A stretch of DNA of 46,182 nucleotides from Lachnospiraceae bacterium (GTDB taxonomy: Bacteria; Bacillota; Clostridia; Lachnospirales; Lachnospiraceae), in contig JAILNQ010000124.1 in NCBI GenBank assembly GCA_024691425.1, positions 1 to 46,182 of the forward strand, given 5' to 3'. The notes under the pieces were generated by a model. The model was not told the origin of the DNA and ran no database searches. It saw only the letters and a program-made list of their open reading frames with translations. Numbering within the stretch: position 1 is the stretch's first letter; each line of letters opens with the position of its first letter. Shown piece after piece: positions 17,047 to 25,229 of this stretch. The translations under genes and the position numbers were made by a program.

Positions 17047-17749
17047 TTATGAAACTCCTGTCGCAGATTTCTTCTGTATCGTGAGCATCAGATCCGGCAG
17101 AAACGTAAGGGTCATATTTTTCCAGCAGCTCCTTGATCTGTCTCTCATACTTTCCGTGGTATTTGTAGTTGTATTCGAATGCCACACCGCAAGCGCTGCA
17201 CTGCCTGATGACCGCTTCAAAATAATCTTCGGGAAACTTCCCGTAAGCGCTTATCGTCATTCCGCCGCAGTGACCGAGCACATTTACCGTTCCATCATCG
17301 GCACTCCTTCTTATTGCGGCAAGGGCAAGATCGCGCTCTGTAGCGGCAAGCAGATCATAATCCAGCTCACGGGGCTTAACGAAAGTACCGTTCATCGGGA
17401 TCCTGTGGACGCTTGCTATTACTATATCCGCCGAGCGGGCCGCATCTTCAGGAATATCGATTTCGCCATCCATATTCATGATCTTCGCTTCAAAGCCTGA
17501 AAAGACTGCAATCCCTGCAGTTTCACGCCAAGCGCTGATCTCCTTCAGATACTCCGGGTAATAATCTGATTCCTTCCGGATGTGATCCGTAACGGCTATC
17601 GCTAAAAGGCCGTTTTCTTCAGCGGTACTTATCATCTCAGATACGCATCTTGCACCGTCAGTCCACGTTGTATGCATATGCATATCCATGCGTGAATTAT
17701 CCGGTGTAAGCTCTGACATTCTTAAGAATATATCCGATGCTTTCCTCAT
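17039..17749 (-). CDS. PHP-domain metal-dependent hydrolase
   Basis: A 236-residue single-domain PHP protein with the complete metal-binding series: D22-H24-H26 in DMHMHTTWTDG, VTDHI, SGFEAKI, ASVHR, LGHCGG and AGSDAHD. Such proteins bind up to three metal ions and usually hydrolyse phosphate esters, as in histidinol phosphatase. In this position it may remove the 9-phosphate or a related phosphate from a nonulosonate intermediate, or act on an activated group made by the ATP-grasp ligase. The start overlaps the synthase stop by ATGA. Fold certain, substrate unknown. Confidence 0.85.
   Translation of the reverse strand: MRKASDIFLRMSELTPDNSRMDMHMHTTWTDGARCVSEMISTAEENGLLAIAVTDHIRKESDYYPEYLKEISAWRETAGIAVFSGFEAKIMNMDGEIDIPEDAARSADIVIASVHRIPMNGTFVKPRELDYDLLAATERDLALAAIRRSADDGTVNVLGHCGGMTISAYGKFPEDYFEAVIRQCSACGVAFEYNYKYHGKYERQIKELLEKYDPYVSAGSDAHDTEEICDRSFIIG
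17054..17059 (-). promoter_or_regulatory. Ribosome binding site fixing the TTG start of the ATP-grasp gene
   Basis: On the minus strand AGGAGT lies eight bases before the TTG at 17046 and inside the 3' end of the PHP gene. No ATG is available between this site and the conserved Rossmann start of the ATP-grasp protein, so the site supports a rare TTG start with 8-nt gene overlap. Confidence 0.6.
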
Positions 17750-18738
17750 AGCTCGATCAACTCATCCTCGCAAAAATCCCTTGCCGCCCTTTTCCCGATC
17801 ACCTCGTTCCATCTCATCGGGCTTATCCCGTATCCCGGGCGTTTTGTCGTAATATTATCTTCCGAAAACTCCTCCCCCGCTTTTATAGGACGTGCGGCAA
17901 CGATGCTCTTTCTTGCAGCTGCGCGGTTTCCGATCTCGGATTCTGACGGCGCCTTTATTCCGTTTCCGAGCGCGAGCTCAATGTTCCTGATCGATCTCAC
18001 CATTGCTGCAAGTTCATGCGGCTCGAGGCTTGCTTTATGGTCCGGACCTTCCATTGTCCTGTCAAGAGTGAAATGCTTCTCAATGATCTGTGCTCCCATA
18101 GCAACAGCCGCGATATCAACCTCGATTCCCGGTGTATGGTCAGAATAGCCGACTCTGACTTTGAATTTTTCCCTCAGAGTATTCATGGCCTTCAGATTGA
18201 CGTCACTGTACGGTGTCGGATACTGCGTGTTGCAGTGAAGAAGACTGATATCCGGGCATCCGTTCTGCCGCAGAAGATCAATAGCCGCACCGATTTCATC
18301 CATATCGCACATGCCCGTGGACATCACGACAGGTTTTGCTGTCTTCGCGATTTTTACCAGATATGGGTAGTTCGTGACCTCTCCTGACGGAATCTTCCAG
18401 AAAGGTGTTCCGAGCCCGTCAAGGAATTCAACGGATTCTAAGTCGAACGGGGTGGAAAGGAATCCTATCCCGCAGGAATCGCAGTATTTTTTTATTGCAA
18501 CGAAATCATCAAAATCCAGAAGCAGCTTTCTTACCATATCAAGCTGGCTCTCATCGGAACCGGTGGTTTCCTTCTGATACTGGGCTTTCTCTGCAAATCT
18601 CGAAATAACCTTTTCCGCGCGTGCCGTCTGGAATTTGACTATGTCAGCTCCTGCGGCCTTTGCGGCATCTACCATTTTTATAGCAGTATCATAATCACCG
18701 TTATGATTGACTCCTGCTTCAGCTATTATCAGCGTCAT
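17746..18738 (-). CDS. legI: Nonulosonate synthase (LegI/NeuB type)
   Basis: The 330-residue enzyme condenses phosphoenolpyruvate with a free six-carbon amino sugar to give a nine-carbon ulosonic acid. Signatures: IIAEAGVNHNGD at the start, IVKFQTAR, FLSTPFDLESVEFL, KIPSGEVTNYPYL, LLHCNTQYPTP, VGYSDHTPG, EKHFTLDRTMEGPDH, and a C-terminal SAF domain ending KRPGYGISPM. An upstream TTG would add seven residues, but the ATG at 18738 starts at the conserved N-terminus and has GAGG upstream. It is the only synthase in the window, so it defines the sugar class. Legionaminic versus N-acetylneuraminic acid rests on the neighbouring LegC and dehydratase. Confidence 0.92.
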   Translation of the reverse strand: MTLIIAEAGVNHNGDYDTAIKMVDAAKAAGADIVKFQTARAEKVISRFAEKAQYQKETTGSDESQLDMVRKLLLDFDDFVAIKKYCDSCGIGFLSTPFDLESVEFLDGLGTPFWKIPSGEVTNYPYLVKIAKTAKPVVMSTGMCDMDEIGAAIDLLRQNGCPDISLLHCNTQYPTPYSDVNLKAMNTLREKFKVRVGYSDHTPGIEVDIAAVAMGAQIIEKHFTLDRTMEGPDHKASLEPHELAAMVRSIRNIELALGNGIKAPSESEIGNRAAARKSIVAARPIKAGEEFSEDNITTKRPGYGISPMRWNEVIGKRAARDFCEDELIEL

Positions 18739-18751
18739 CTTCCATCTAACC

Positions 18752-19855
18752 TCATTCAACGAATCCGGCGTTTATTCTCTCTTCCATCCGCTTCATTTCC
18801 GCGAATTCTCCCATATCAAGGAAGGCATTCTCACCGATCGGATACATTCCCACACGCCTTCCTTCGCTCATCATGAGCTCGGCAAGCTCGGTCATGTGGA
18901 ATATTTTTCCCTTAGGTATAAGCTTTATGAACTCAGGATTCAGTACATACATTCCCGTATTGATGAAATGGGAAAGCTCCGGCTTTTCTTCCATGGATGT
19001 TATTATGCCGTTTTCTTTTGCATAAAGAACACCGTAAGGGATCACAGTATTTTTCAGCGAAGATACTATCGTGAGGTCGTTCCCGGATTCAATATGGTAC
19101 TTCAGAACATCTTCATAATCTGCTTCAATGAGGATATCGCAGTTGGTAATGATGACCGGTCTGTCGAATTTCTCCTTTATGAGTCTTATGCTGCCGGCCG
19201 TACCGAGCGGCTTATCCTCTTCAACGAATTCTATCGTATATCCGTGGGGAGCTTCAGAAAAGTATGATTTTATCATTTCCTTGCGGTAATTGACCGTCAT
19301 GTAGAATCTGTCGGCTCCGTACCTCGCAAAACGGTTGAGAATCCGTTCAACTATCGGAATATCCCCGACCGGTATGAGCGGCTTAGGCAGGATTTTCGTA
19401 TACGGATAAAGCCTGGTTCCCTTTCCGCCCGCCATTACTATTACCGGCGTATCCTTCAGCGAACTGCTTCTTACACCTTTCGTTTCAGCGTTTGAAAAGA
19501 CAACGTCCGTGATATGCATTTTAGAATCAACCACAGCGACGGACTCGATCTTGCGCTCAGCCATGACGGCCGCAGCTTCAGTCCTCGCCGGTTCCGCAAC
19601 ATATACCGGATCAGTGTTCATCGCCTTCTTTACGTTCGCGTTGATCCTTCCGCCGTTTATGATCCATCTGCGGATATCTCCGTCCGTAACGCAGCCGACC
19701 AGCATATCCTCGTCATTTACGACATATACGAGTCCGCGGGCGTTCGCGCCGATCTTCTTCATCGCATCAAGTATTGTTGCGCTGCTGCTGCACTTGAAAG
19801 CATCTGTTCTGTTTTTATTCTTGTCAGAAATCAATCCGTTTCCCTCTGGCTTCAT
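18752..19855 (-). CDS. ptmE: CBS-domain sugar-1-phosphate nucleotidyltransferase (PtmE-like)
   Basis: A 367-residue fusion: two CBS motifs (about 20-125) precede a nucleotidyltransferase domain starting VIVMAGGKGTRLYPYTKILPKPLIP (GGKGTR at 143-148). This architecture is that of Campylobacter PtmE, the glucosamine-1-P guanylyltransferase that commits sugar to the GDP-linked legionaminic pathway. CBS pairs often bind adenine nucleotides, so allosteric control of pathway entry is plausible. The ATG immediately follows the TAA of the upstream gene and has no clear ribosome site, which suggests reinitiation. GDP versus UDP specificity cannot be proved from sequence. Confidence 0.85.
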   Translation of the reverse strand: MKPEGNGLISDKNKNRTDAFKCSSSATILDAMKKIGANARGLVYVVNDEDMLVGCVTDGDIRRWIINGGRINANVKKAMNTDPVYVAEPARTEAAAVMAERKIESVAVVDSKMHITDVVFSNAETKGVRSSSLKDTPVIVMAGGKGTRLYPYTKILPKPLIPVGDIPIVERILNRFARYGADRFYMTVNYRKEMIKSYFSEAPHGYTIEFVEEDKPLGTAGSIRLIKEKFDRPVIITNCDILIEADYEDVLKYHIESGNDLTIVSSLKNTVIPYGVLYAKENGIITSMEEKPELSHFINTGMYVLNPEFIKLIPKGKIFHMTELAELMMSEGRRVGMYPIGENAFLDMGEFAEMKRMEERINAGFVE

Positions 19856-21091
19856 TTAAGCCCGTCCGCAAAGGTATGCTTCCACGCACTCCATCACGGT
19901 CTTATCTTCTGTATCATTGTCAATGAGGTATTCCTCTATGAATTTATCCCTCTTCTTCCGGTCCATAGGCTTAACATACTCCCATGGATGGGACATGGCA
20001 TCTTCATCATCGAGATCGAGAAATCCGCAGCCGAAGATCTGATCCGCCTCATCCTTGATGTACGCGTAAGTATCTGCATACTTTCCGAGCGGAGTTGTCT
20101 TTAAGCTGCTGTTCGCGATCTTTAAAACCGGCACATCATACAGCGCAGGAAAGTTCATCGCCGTCGTAGTAGTTACGATGAAAAGTGCCGCATTCCTAGT
20201 CAGCTCGCAAGTCTGGTTGAAATACAGCTTCCTGCCGCAGAAGCTGTCACCGTCGTATTTCAGATGCGGAGACCCGGCTATCACGACCGGAAGTCCGTAA
20301 TGCTCTTCAAGCCTTTCAAACAGCTTCTCAAGCTGTGAGTAATACTCCTTTGCGCGTTTATATGCGTCCCCTTCGATTCCTAGTATGACCGCATCATATC
20401 CTTTTACGAACATCTGACCGTCGCAGTACACTATATGCCTGGCGGTCCTGTCGCTGTCCGCCCTGTTTGCCTCTATGAACCTGTCATAATCAAGCGCATG
20501 CGTATACAGCACGTTTCCTGACAGTTCTTTATCGGTCAGGTACTGTTTCGCCGCACAGTGCGTTGATGAGACAACAAGAGCCGGCGGTGTCTTTTCCGTC
20601 AGATTCTCTCTCTTTTTCCGTGTCAGCCGGCTATGTATATATGATTTTATATACCCGGTTATTCCGCTAGAGCAAAGCCTCTGCAGTCTTGACTCGATCC
20701 CGCCTTCCGCGGGGATGTTCAGCACGCTCCTGTCCTCGGGATCAGGAACCGGAACAGCGCACATGCCGTTCATTATGACATATCTGCATCCCATTTTCGC
20801 GGCCGGATATATCGGATCGGGTTTTCCCTGAAAAATAAAAAAAGCTTTATCCCTTGTGCTTTTCAGCTCATTTATGTATTCATTCTGCGATAGCTCGCGA
20901 TAGCCTTTTCCCTCATACATACCGGCAGAAAAATCCATCGAGACGCTTTTTGAGTCCATTATACGCCAGATTTCGACGTTATATCCCTGCTCCATCAGAT
21001 AAGCGGCTCCGAACCGTTTATGATCGCGGAGCGCATAAGGATGAACGACCACGAATATTATCTTGTCTTCTGCTTTGTTTATCTTATCCAT
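19856..21091 (-). CDS. Unknown surface-glycan protein, paralogue of 5896-7164; possible GT-B glycosyltransferase
   Basis: A 411-residue soluble protein that aligns with the 422-residue protein at 5896-7164, best at residues 258-325: RLEEHYGLPVVIAGSPH, FCGRKLYFNQTCELTR, and LFIVTTTTAMNFPALYD. The N-terminus (IIFVVVHPYALRD) looks like the first strand of a Rossmann-type domain. I recognise no named family. It starts 8 nt inside the aldo/keto reductase gene and ends against the PtmE start. The paired location at the edges of the nonulosonate block is the main functional clue: the two may transfer the same or two related CMP-sugars. Confidence 0.55.
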   Translation of the reverse strand: MDKINKAEDKIIFVVVHPYALRDHKRFGAAYLMEQGYNVEIWRIMDSKSVSMDFSAGMYEGKGYRELSQNEYINELKSTRDKAFFIFQGKPDPIYPAAKMGCRYVIMNGMCAVPVPDPEDRSVLNIPAEGGIESRLQRLCSSGITGYIKSYIHSRLTRKKRENLTEKTPPALVVSSTHCAAKQYLTDKELSGNVLYTHALDYDRFIEANRADSDRTARHIVYCDGQMFVKGYDAVILGIEGDAYKRAKEYYSQLEKLFERLEEHYGLPVVIAGSPHLKYDGDSFCGRKLYFNQTCELTRNAALFIVTTTTAMNFPALYDVPVLKIANSSLKTTPLGKYADTYAYIKDEADQIFGCGFLDLDDEDAMSHPWEYVKPMDRKKRDKFIEEYLIDNDTEDKTVMECVEAYLCGRA

Positions 21092-22034
21092 TCAGTCTTT
21101 CTAACTCTTCAGACGTAAGAGCCAGTTCGATAGCATCGATGTTTTCCTGCATCCTCTTTTCCGATGATATCGTTGCAACAGGAAATACATCAAAATCATG
21201 CGACCAAAGCCAGGAAAGTGCAACCTGTGCGACCGTGCACCCGCGCTTCTTTGCAATATCCTCGGCAGCTTTCAATCTCTTGATGTTTTCCCTGCACAAA
21301 TATCCGTATCTTGCTGCACGATCAAGGCTCCGTCTCAGCTTCAACGGATGATTCGTGTCAACCTTTCCGGAAAACAATCCCCTGCCGAGACACGAGTACG
21401 CGAAAACAGGTACTTCCGGATGATTTCTGTACCATCTTCCTGCCTCTTTGTCCCACGAAATCGATACACATCCTCCGCCCCACGGATCTCTGACAAGCTT
21501 TGCTATGCTCATCTGCGGACTTGAAGCGGAAAATCCCGGAAGACCGGAAGATACGGCAAGAGAATTTGCCTCATCGATCCTCTGATGAGTCCAGTTGGAT
21601 GCTCCGATCCTGCGGATCACTCCATTTTTCACATAATCACCCAGCGTTTCAAGAACCGGTCCGATATCGGCATTCCTGTCGTCTCTATGGAGCATGTATA
21701 TGTCTATATGGTCAGTCTTCAGTCTGTCGAGCGAAGACTCTATATCTTCTTTGAGTGCATCAGCGTTAAGCCTTGATGCCAGATCCGGATGACATCCTTT
21801 TGTTATGATGACGGATTCCTTCCTCGTACCTGCACTGCTCAGCCATCTGCCGAGCACTTCTTCGCTTCTGCCGTATACCTTTGCGGTATCAAACGTATTG
21901 AACCCTTTTGCAAACGCCGCATCGAGCAGAGCCTCCGCTCCCTTTTCATCGTTTATCAGTATGGGGTTGCAGCATCCGAACACTATGGATGAGGCAGGAA
22001 CTTCGATCCCGTCAAGCTTTCTGTATTTCATCAT
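21084..22034 (-). CDS. Aldo/keto reductase
   Basis: This 316-residue protein has the complete catalytic tetrad of the aldo/keto reductase family: Asp49 and Tyr54 in FDTAKVYG, Lys79 in ITKG, His116 in YMLHRDD. NADPH-site features (GRGLFSG near 219, then the C-terminal segment with S...R..EN) are typical. It should reduce a carbonyl of a sugar or sugar acid. It directly abuts the GT2 stop and overlaps the paralogue by 8 nt. As the last reductase of the second cytidylyltransferase module it could act on a keto intermediate of that pathway. Confidence 0.85.
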   Translation of the reverse strand: MMKYRKLDGIEVPASSIVFGCCNPILINDEKGAEALLDAAFAKGFNTFDTAKVYGRSEEVLGRWLSSAGTRKESVIITKGCHPDLASRLNADALKEDIESSLDRLKTDHIDIYMLHRDDRNADIGPVLETLGDYVKNGVIRRIGASNWTHQRIDEANSLAVSSGLPGFSASSPQMSIAKLVRDPWGGGCVSISWDKEAGRWYRNHPEVPVFAYSCLGRGLFSGKVDTNHPLKLRRSLDRAARYGYLCRENIKRLKAAEDIAKKRGCTVAQVALSWLWSHDFDVFPVATISSEKRMQENIDAIELALTSEELERLNG

Positions 22035-23051
22035 CTATCCGATATCAACCTCTGTCAGAAGATAATCCGTGTTTTTTCTTATGATGCATTTGATTATGAA
22101 CTTTACGCCTTTTGCTGAAAAAAGCCAGCCGATATTTCTGCTTCCTGAACATGCAAAAAGAAGGGACGGGCAGCACAGCTGCGTGAGCATGCAGTTCTCA
22201 TAAAGAAAGCGCATGCAGTCTCTGTCCTTTTTCTCATCAACTCCGCACTGACGGGCATATTCCAAAAGCGCGGCGGAAAACGCACGGACATCATCCTTCG
22301 TTTTAAGCTTCCTCAGTACTCCTTTTTTCAGCGCCTTCTTTTTCTCATCATCAAGATCGAGCGTATTGATGTACCAGTCCCTTGCCCTGTCTATTTCACC
22401 GAGCTTCATCTGAAGCGACCTTACCTGTGTCGACTGAGCGGGATGGATCCTGTACACTACGAGAGGCTCCTGTACCCTTGCGATCTTCCCGAACCTGCTC
22501 AGGCTTGAGATCATATGATAATCCGGAACCTGCTTGAACATCTCGTATTCTATCCCGTTTTCGGTAAGGACATCCTTGCGCATCATGAAGCTCGAATGCG
22601 CAAACGCATAGTTGCCGAACACAAGAGAATACTTTATCTGTTCAGGGGTCCTTACAGGTGTTTCTAAAAGCCGTTTGATATCATCACCTGTCTGCTCGTC
22701 ATCGAGCGTGCCGACGAGCACCGTGTCAGGATGAGACTCAAGGTACTCAACCTGTTTTTCGAGCCTTTCAGGATAGCTCCAGTCATCATCATCAAGCCGT
22801 GCGATGTATTTCCCCCTCGACTTTTTGATGCACTCATTGAGCGTGTATATGAATCCGTGATTTTCCCTGTCGATGAAAATAAGACGCTCATCTTCTATCG
22901 CACGGACAACATCTGCGCATCCGTCTTTAGAGCCGTCATTTATCGCGATGATCTCTATATCTTTGTATGTCTGGCCGAGCAGGCTCTCGATCGCCTGCTT
23001 CACGTATTTGACCGAATTGTACATCGGCATTATCACGGATACGGTCGGCAT
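22035..23051 (-). CDS. Family 2 glycosyltransferase
   Basis: A 338-residue GT-A fold transferase. The N-terminus VSVIMPMYNSVKYVKQAI, the nucleotide loop NDGSKD (38-43) and the metal-binding LDDDD (86-90) are intact, and HSSFMMRK plus the VPDYHM segment match the acceptor side. The C-terminal 100 residues are mostly helical and end in a short hydrophobic stretch, but I see no convincing membrane span. It is the only clear GT2 in the long left operon, so it may add a neutral sugar beside the ulosonic acid. AGGAG precedes the ATG. Confidence 0.88.
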   Translation of the reverse strand: MPTVSVIMPMYNSVKYVKQAIESLLGQTYKDIEIIAINDGSKDGCADVVRAIEDERLIFIDRENHGFIYTLNECIKKSRGKYIARLDDDDWSYPERLEKQVEYLESHPDTVLVGTLDDEQTGDDIKRLLETPVRTPEQIKYSLVFGNYAFAHSSFMMRKDVLTENGIEYEMFKQVPDYHMISSLSRFGKIARVQEPLVVYRIHPAQSTQVRSLQMKLGEIDRARDWYINTLDLDDEKKKALKKGVLRKLKTKDDVRAFSAALLEYARQCGVDEKKDRDCMRFLYENCMLTQLCCPSLLFACSGSRNIGWLFSAKGVKFIIKCIIRKNTDYLLTEVDIG

Positions 23052-23060
23052 TTTTTCTCC

Positions 23061-23705
23061 TCAGTCTATTTTCTTAAGCGCGCATCTGACCGGACATCCG
23101 TCCAGTCCTTTTATTGCAAGCGGCATGCAGAAGAACTCATATTCCCCTTCATCCGCATCTTTCAGCGCAAGCCCCTCAACGATCAGAACCCCGTTTTTAA
23201 GAAGGCTTAAATGCACTGATTTTCCAGGTGTTCTCCTGCTCCGCGGACGCTCAATGGTCAGGTAGTCGATCCCGGCCATTTTGATCCCTTTTTCGGCAAG
23301 ATAATCCGCTGCGTCATACGTCAGCGTCACATGATCATCAAGTATCCTGTCACAGTTCCATGAAAGTGAATTATCCGTGCGGAAAAGTACTATGTCACCT
23401 TTCCCGATCGGCAGTTTCTCAAGCATTTCCCTGCTTATCTCACTATGTCCCGTAACATCCGCAACTATTGCTCTTCCGTTCATCCGGTCGAGAGGCAGCT
23501 GATCTATGCTTTCTCCTCCGGATATGAAATGAAGCGGAGCGTCCATATGAGTCCCGGTATGCGAGCCCATAGTAATGCAGGAAACATTTGCCTTCCCGCC
23601 TTTTTCAATGTCAGAGGTACGTATAGCCGTAAATCCGGGGTTCCCGGGATATATGGCCATCTCCGGCGTCATCTGATAGCTTATATCGATAAATCTGTCA
23701 TGCAT
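23061..23705 (-). CDS. Cyclase-family (kynurenine-formamidase-like) metal hydrolase
   Basis: This 214-residue protein has the family signature HTGTHMDAPLHF at residues 49-60, the metal site of the cyclase/kynurenine formamidase family, and D..H..I in the remaining part. These enzymes hydrolyse amides, formamides or lactones. Two starts are possible: ATG at 23726 and ATG at 23705. The later one begins right before the conserved first strand, has GGAG nine bases upstream and overlaps the epimerase gene by 8 nt, so I prefer it. In this module it might open a sugar lactone or remove a formyl group. Confidence 0.82.
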   Translation of the reverse strand: MHDRFIDISYQMTPEMAIYPGNPGFTAIRTSDIEKGGKANVSCITMGSHTGTHMDAPLHFISGGESIDQLPLDRMNGRAIVADVTGHSEISREMLEKLPIGKGDIVLFRTDNSLSWNCDRILDDHVTLTYDAADYLAEKGIKMAGIDYLTIERPRSRRTPGKSVHLSLLKNGVLIVEGLALKDADEGEYEFFCMPLAIKGLDGCPVRCALKKID

Positions 23706-24582
23706 TCTGCCAGGCTCCGCTCTCATCTATCTCTTCAAGGCATTCAATGAGTCCCTGTCCGAGGTCATGGTAAAAATCATTAACAAGCTTGTAATTCGAT
23801 CTCGGCTTGTACGTATAGGGCGTGACATCATAGTGAAGCTCAGACGAAATGTTGCTGTATTCAACCTTGAGCTCTTTGTTGAGAATTTCGCTCATTACAC
23901 GGATAATGTCCTTAACCTTATATGCATCATGTCCGGTCAGGACTATATGCTTGTTCCTGTAATCTTCCTCAAGTATCTGGACGCTGAGCCTTGCCGCATC
24001 CTTTACATGTATGTATTCTCTTGTCTCTTCGCCCGAGCCCTGATACTGAACCGTGCCGGTTTCAAGCGCCTGTCCGAGCATCTTCCGTATGCCGTTATTG
24101 CTGTCGCTCCTCGGTCCGTATAAAGAACCGTATCGAAGTATCGTATAGTCCAAGCCGTATTTCCTGCTGTACTCTTCTATGTATATCTCTGCGGCCTGCT
24201 TGCTGCAGCGGTAGAATCCGCCTTTATCGCTGTTGGCATAGAACGAGCTGGCATATACGAACCTCTTTACCTTATGGGATACGCAGGCATCCATTATGTT
24301 GCACGTTCCGACGACGTTCAGCATTACGGTGTCTACCGGTCTTGTCGAAGCGCTGTCGAGATCCGCAAGCCCCGCAAAATCATATACTGCATCACACCCT
24401 TTTACCGCGGCCATGATCGAATCGGCATCAAGAATATCGCCGACGATCATCTCCTGTTTACCCTCTATAAGGTATTTTGAAGGCTTGATGTCGTATATCG
24501 AAACTTCATATCCTTTTTCAGTGAGCGTCTCCGCCACATGGCTTCCTAAAAATCCTGATCCGCCGAATACTATAGCTTTCAT
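23698..24582 (-). CDS. NAD-dependent epimerase/dehydratase (extended SDR)
   Basis: A 294-residue extended SDR with GGSGFLG (7-13), the ASS segment (111-113) and the catalytic Tyr124-Lys128 in YRCSK. A typical RYGSLYGPRSD substrate loop follows. It should act on a nucleotide sugar: epimerisation, dehydration or reduction. It overlaps the HAD gene by ATGA. It differs from the SDRs at 15218 and 29120 in sequence, so the window has at least three distinct extended SDRs besides the dehydratases. Confidence 0.82.
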   Translation of the reverse strand: MKAIVFGGSGFLGSHVAETLTEKGYEVSIYDIKPSKYLIEGKQEMIVGDILDADSIMAAVKGCDAVYDFAGLADLDSASTRPVDTVMLNVVGTCNIMDACVSHKVKRFVYASSFYANSDKGGFYRCSKQAAEIYIEEYSRKYGLDYTILRYGSLYGPRSDSNNGIRKMLGQALETGTVQYQGSGEETREYIHVKDAARLSVQILEEDYRNKHIVLTGHDAYKVKDIIRVMSEILNKELKVEYSNISSELHYDVTPYTYKPRSNYKLVNDFYHDLGQGLIECLEEIDESGAWQNA

Positions 24583-25229
24583 GTCTTTTCTATTTCTCCT
24601 ACTATGCTTTCTATCTGCATCAGATCGTCGATCCTGTATTTTACTTCAGAAAATACTTCCGAATTCTCTTCTGTGTTCCTGCCGATGAACTCAAGTCCTG
24701 TTGCAGCCGCTGCCTTAAGATCCGTTCCTGCATCACCGACAAAGACCGCTTCCGACCGGTCATAACCGTAATCTTGAAGAATCTTATCGATGATCTCCGG
24801 CTTTTTCGCAGGAGTACCGTATACTCCTTTAAAATACTTTCTGAGCCCTCTGCCGTCGACGATCCGGTTCATCTCTTCATCAGGTGTCCCGGATGCAATG
24901 AAGAAATCGTATCTGTCATAATACTTCTCAAGAAATTCCTTTGCACCCGGCACGAAGCTGCAGGTCATTACTCTGTCAAAAACTATGCGCTCAAAATCAT
25001 CGGCCAGTTTCTTTTCTTTTTCGTCGGTGTATTGTTCCTTCAGTATCTCCTCGATGAAATACTTGAATTTCACATGCCTCGAGATTCCCATATGCGTCAT
25101 ATGGTATGCAACGAATTCTTCCGCTTCCTTTTTCGGATAGTCTTTAACTACCTCACCGAAAGCCTCCGTCTTTATCACAGCCGACTCTAAGATCACGCCG
25201 TCAAAATCAAAAATCACTGCCCTGATCAT
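24579..25229 (-). CDS. HAD-superfamily phosphatase
   Basis: The 216-residue protein has all four HAD motifs: DFDGV (8-12, nucleophile Asp8 and acid Asp10), ASGTPDEE, a conserved lysine in AKKPEIIDKIL, and GDAGTDLKAAAATG. The helical cap inserted after motif I is of the C1 (phosphoglycolate phosphatase) type. It probably removes phosphate from a sugar or hydroxy-acid phosphate in the second module. It overlaps both neighbours by ATGA, coupling it to the 2-hydroxyacid dehydrogenase. Confidence 0.87.
   Translation of the reverse strand: MIRAVIFDFDGVILESAVIKTEAFGEVVKDYPKKEAEEFVAYHMTHMGISRHVKFKYFIEEILKEQYTDEKEKKLADDFERIVFDRVMTCSFVPGAKEFLEKYYDRYDFFIASGTPDEEMNRIVDGRGLRKYFKGVYGTPAKKPEIIDKILQDYGYDRSEAVFVGDAGTDLKAAAATGLEFIGRNTEENSEVFSEVKYRIDDLMQIESIVGEIEKT

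Noticed and set aside
17746-18738. Host-like sialic acid (Neu5Ac) synthesis
   Set aside because: The synthase and 2-epimerase families would allow it, but LegC and the 4,6-dehydratase beside them point to a 6-deoxy diamino sugar precursor.
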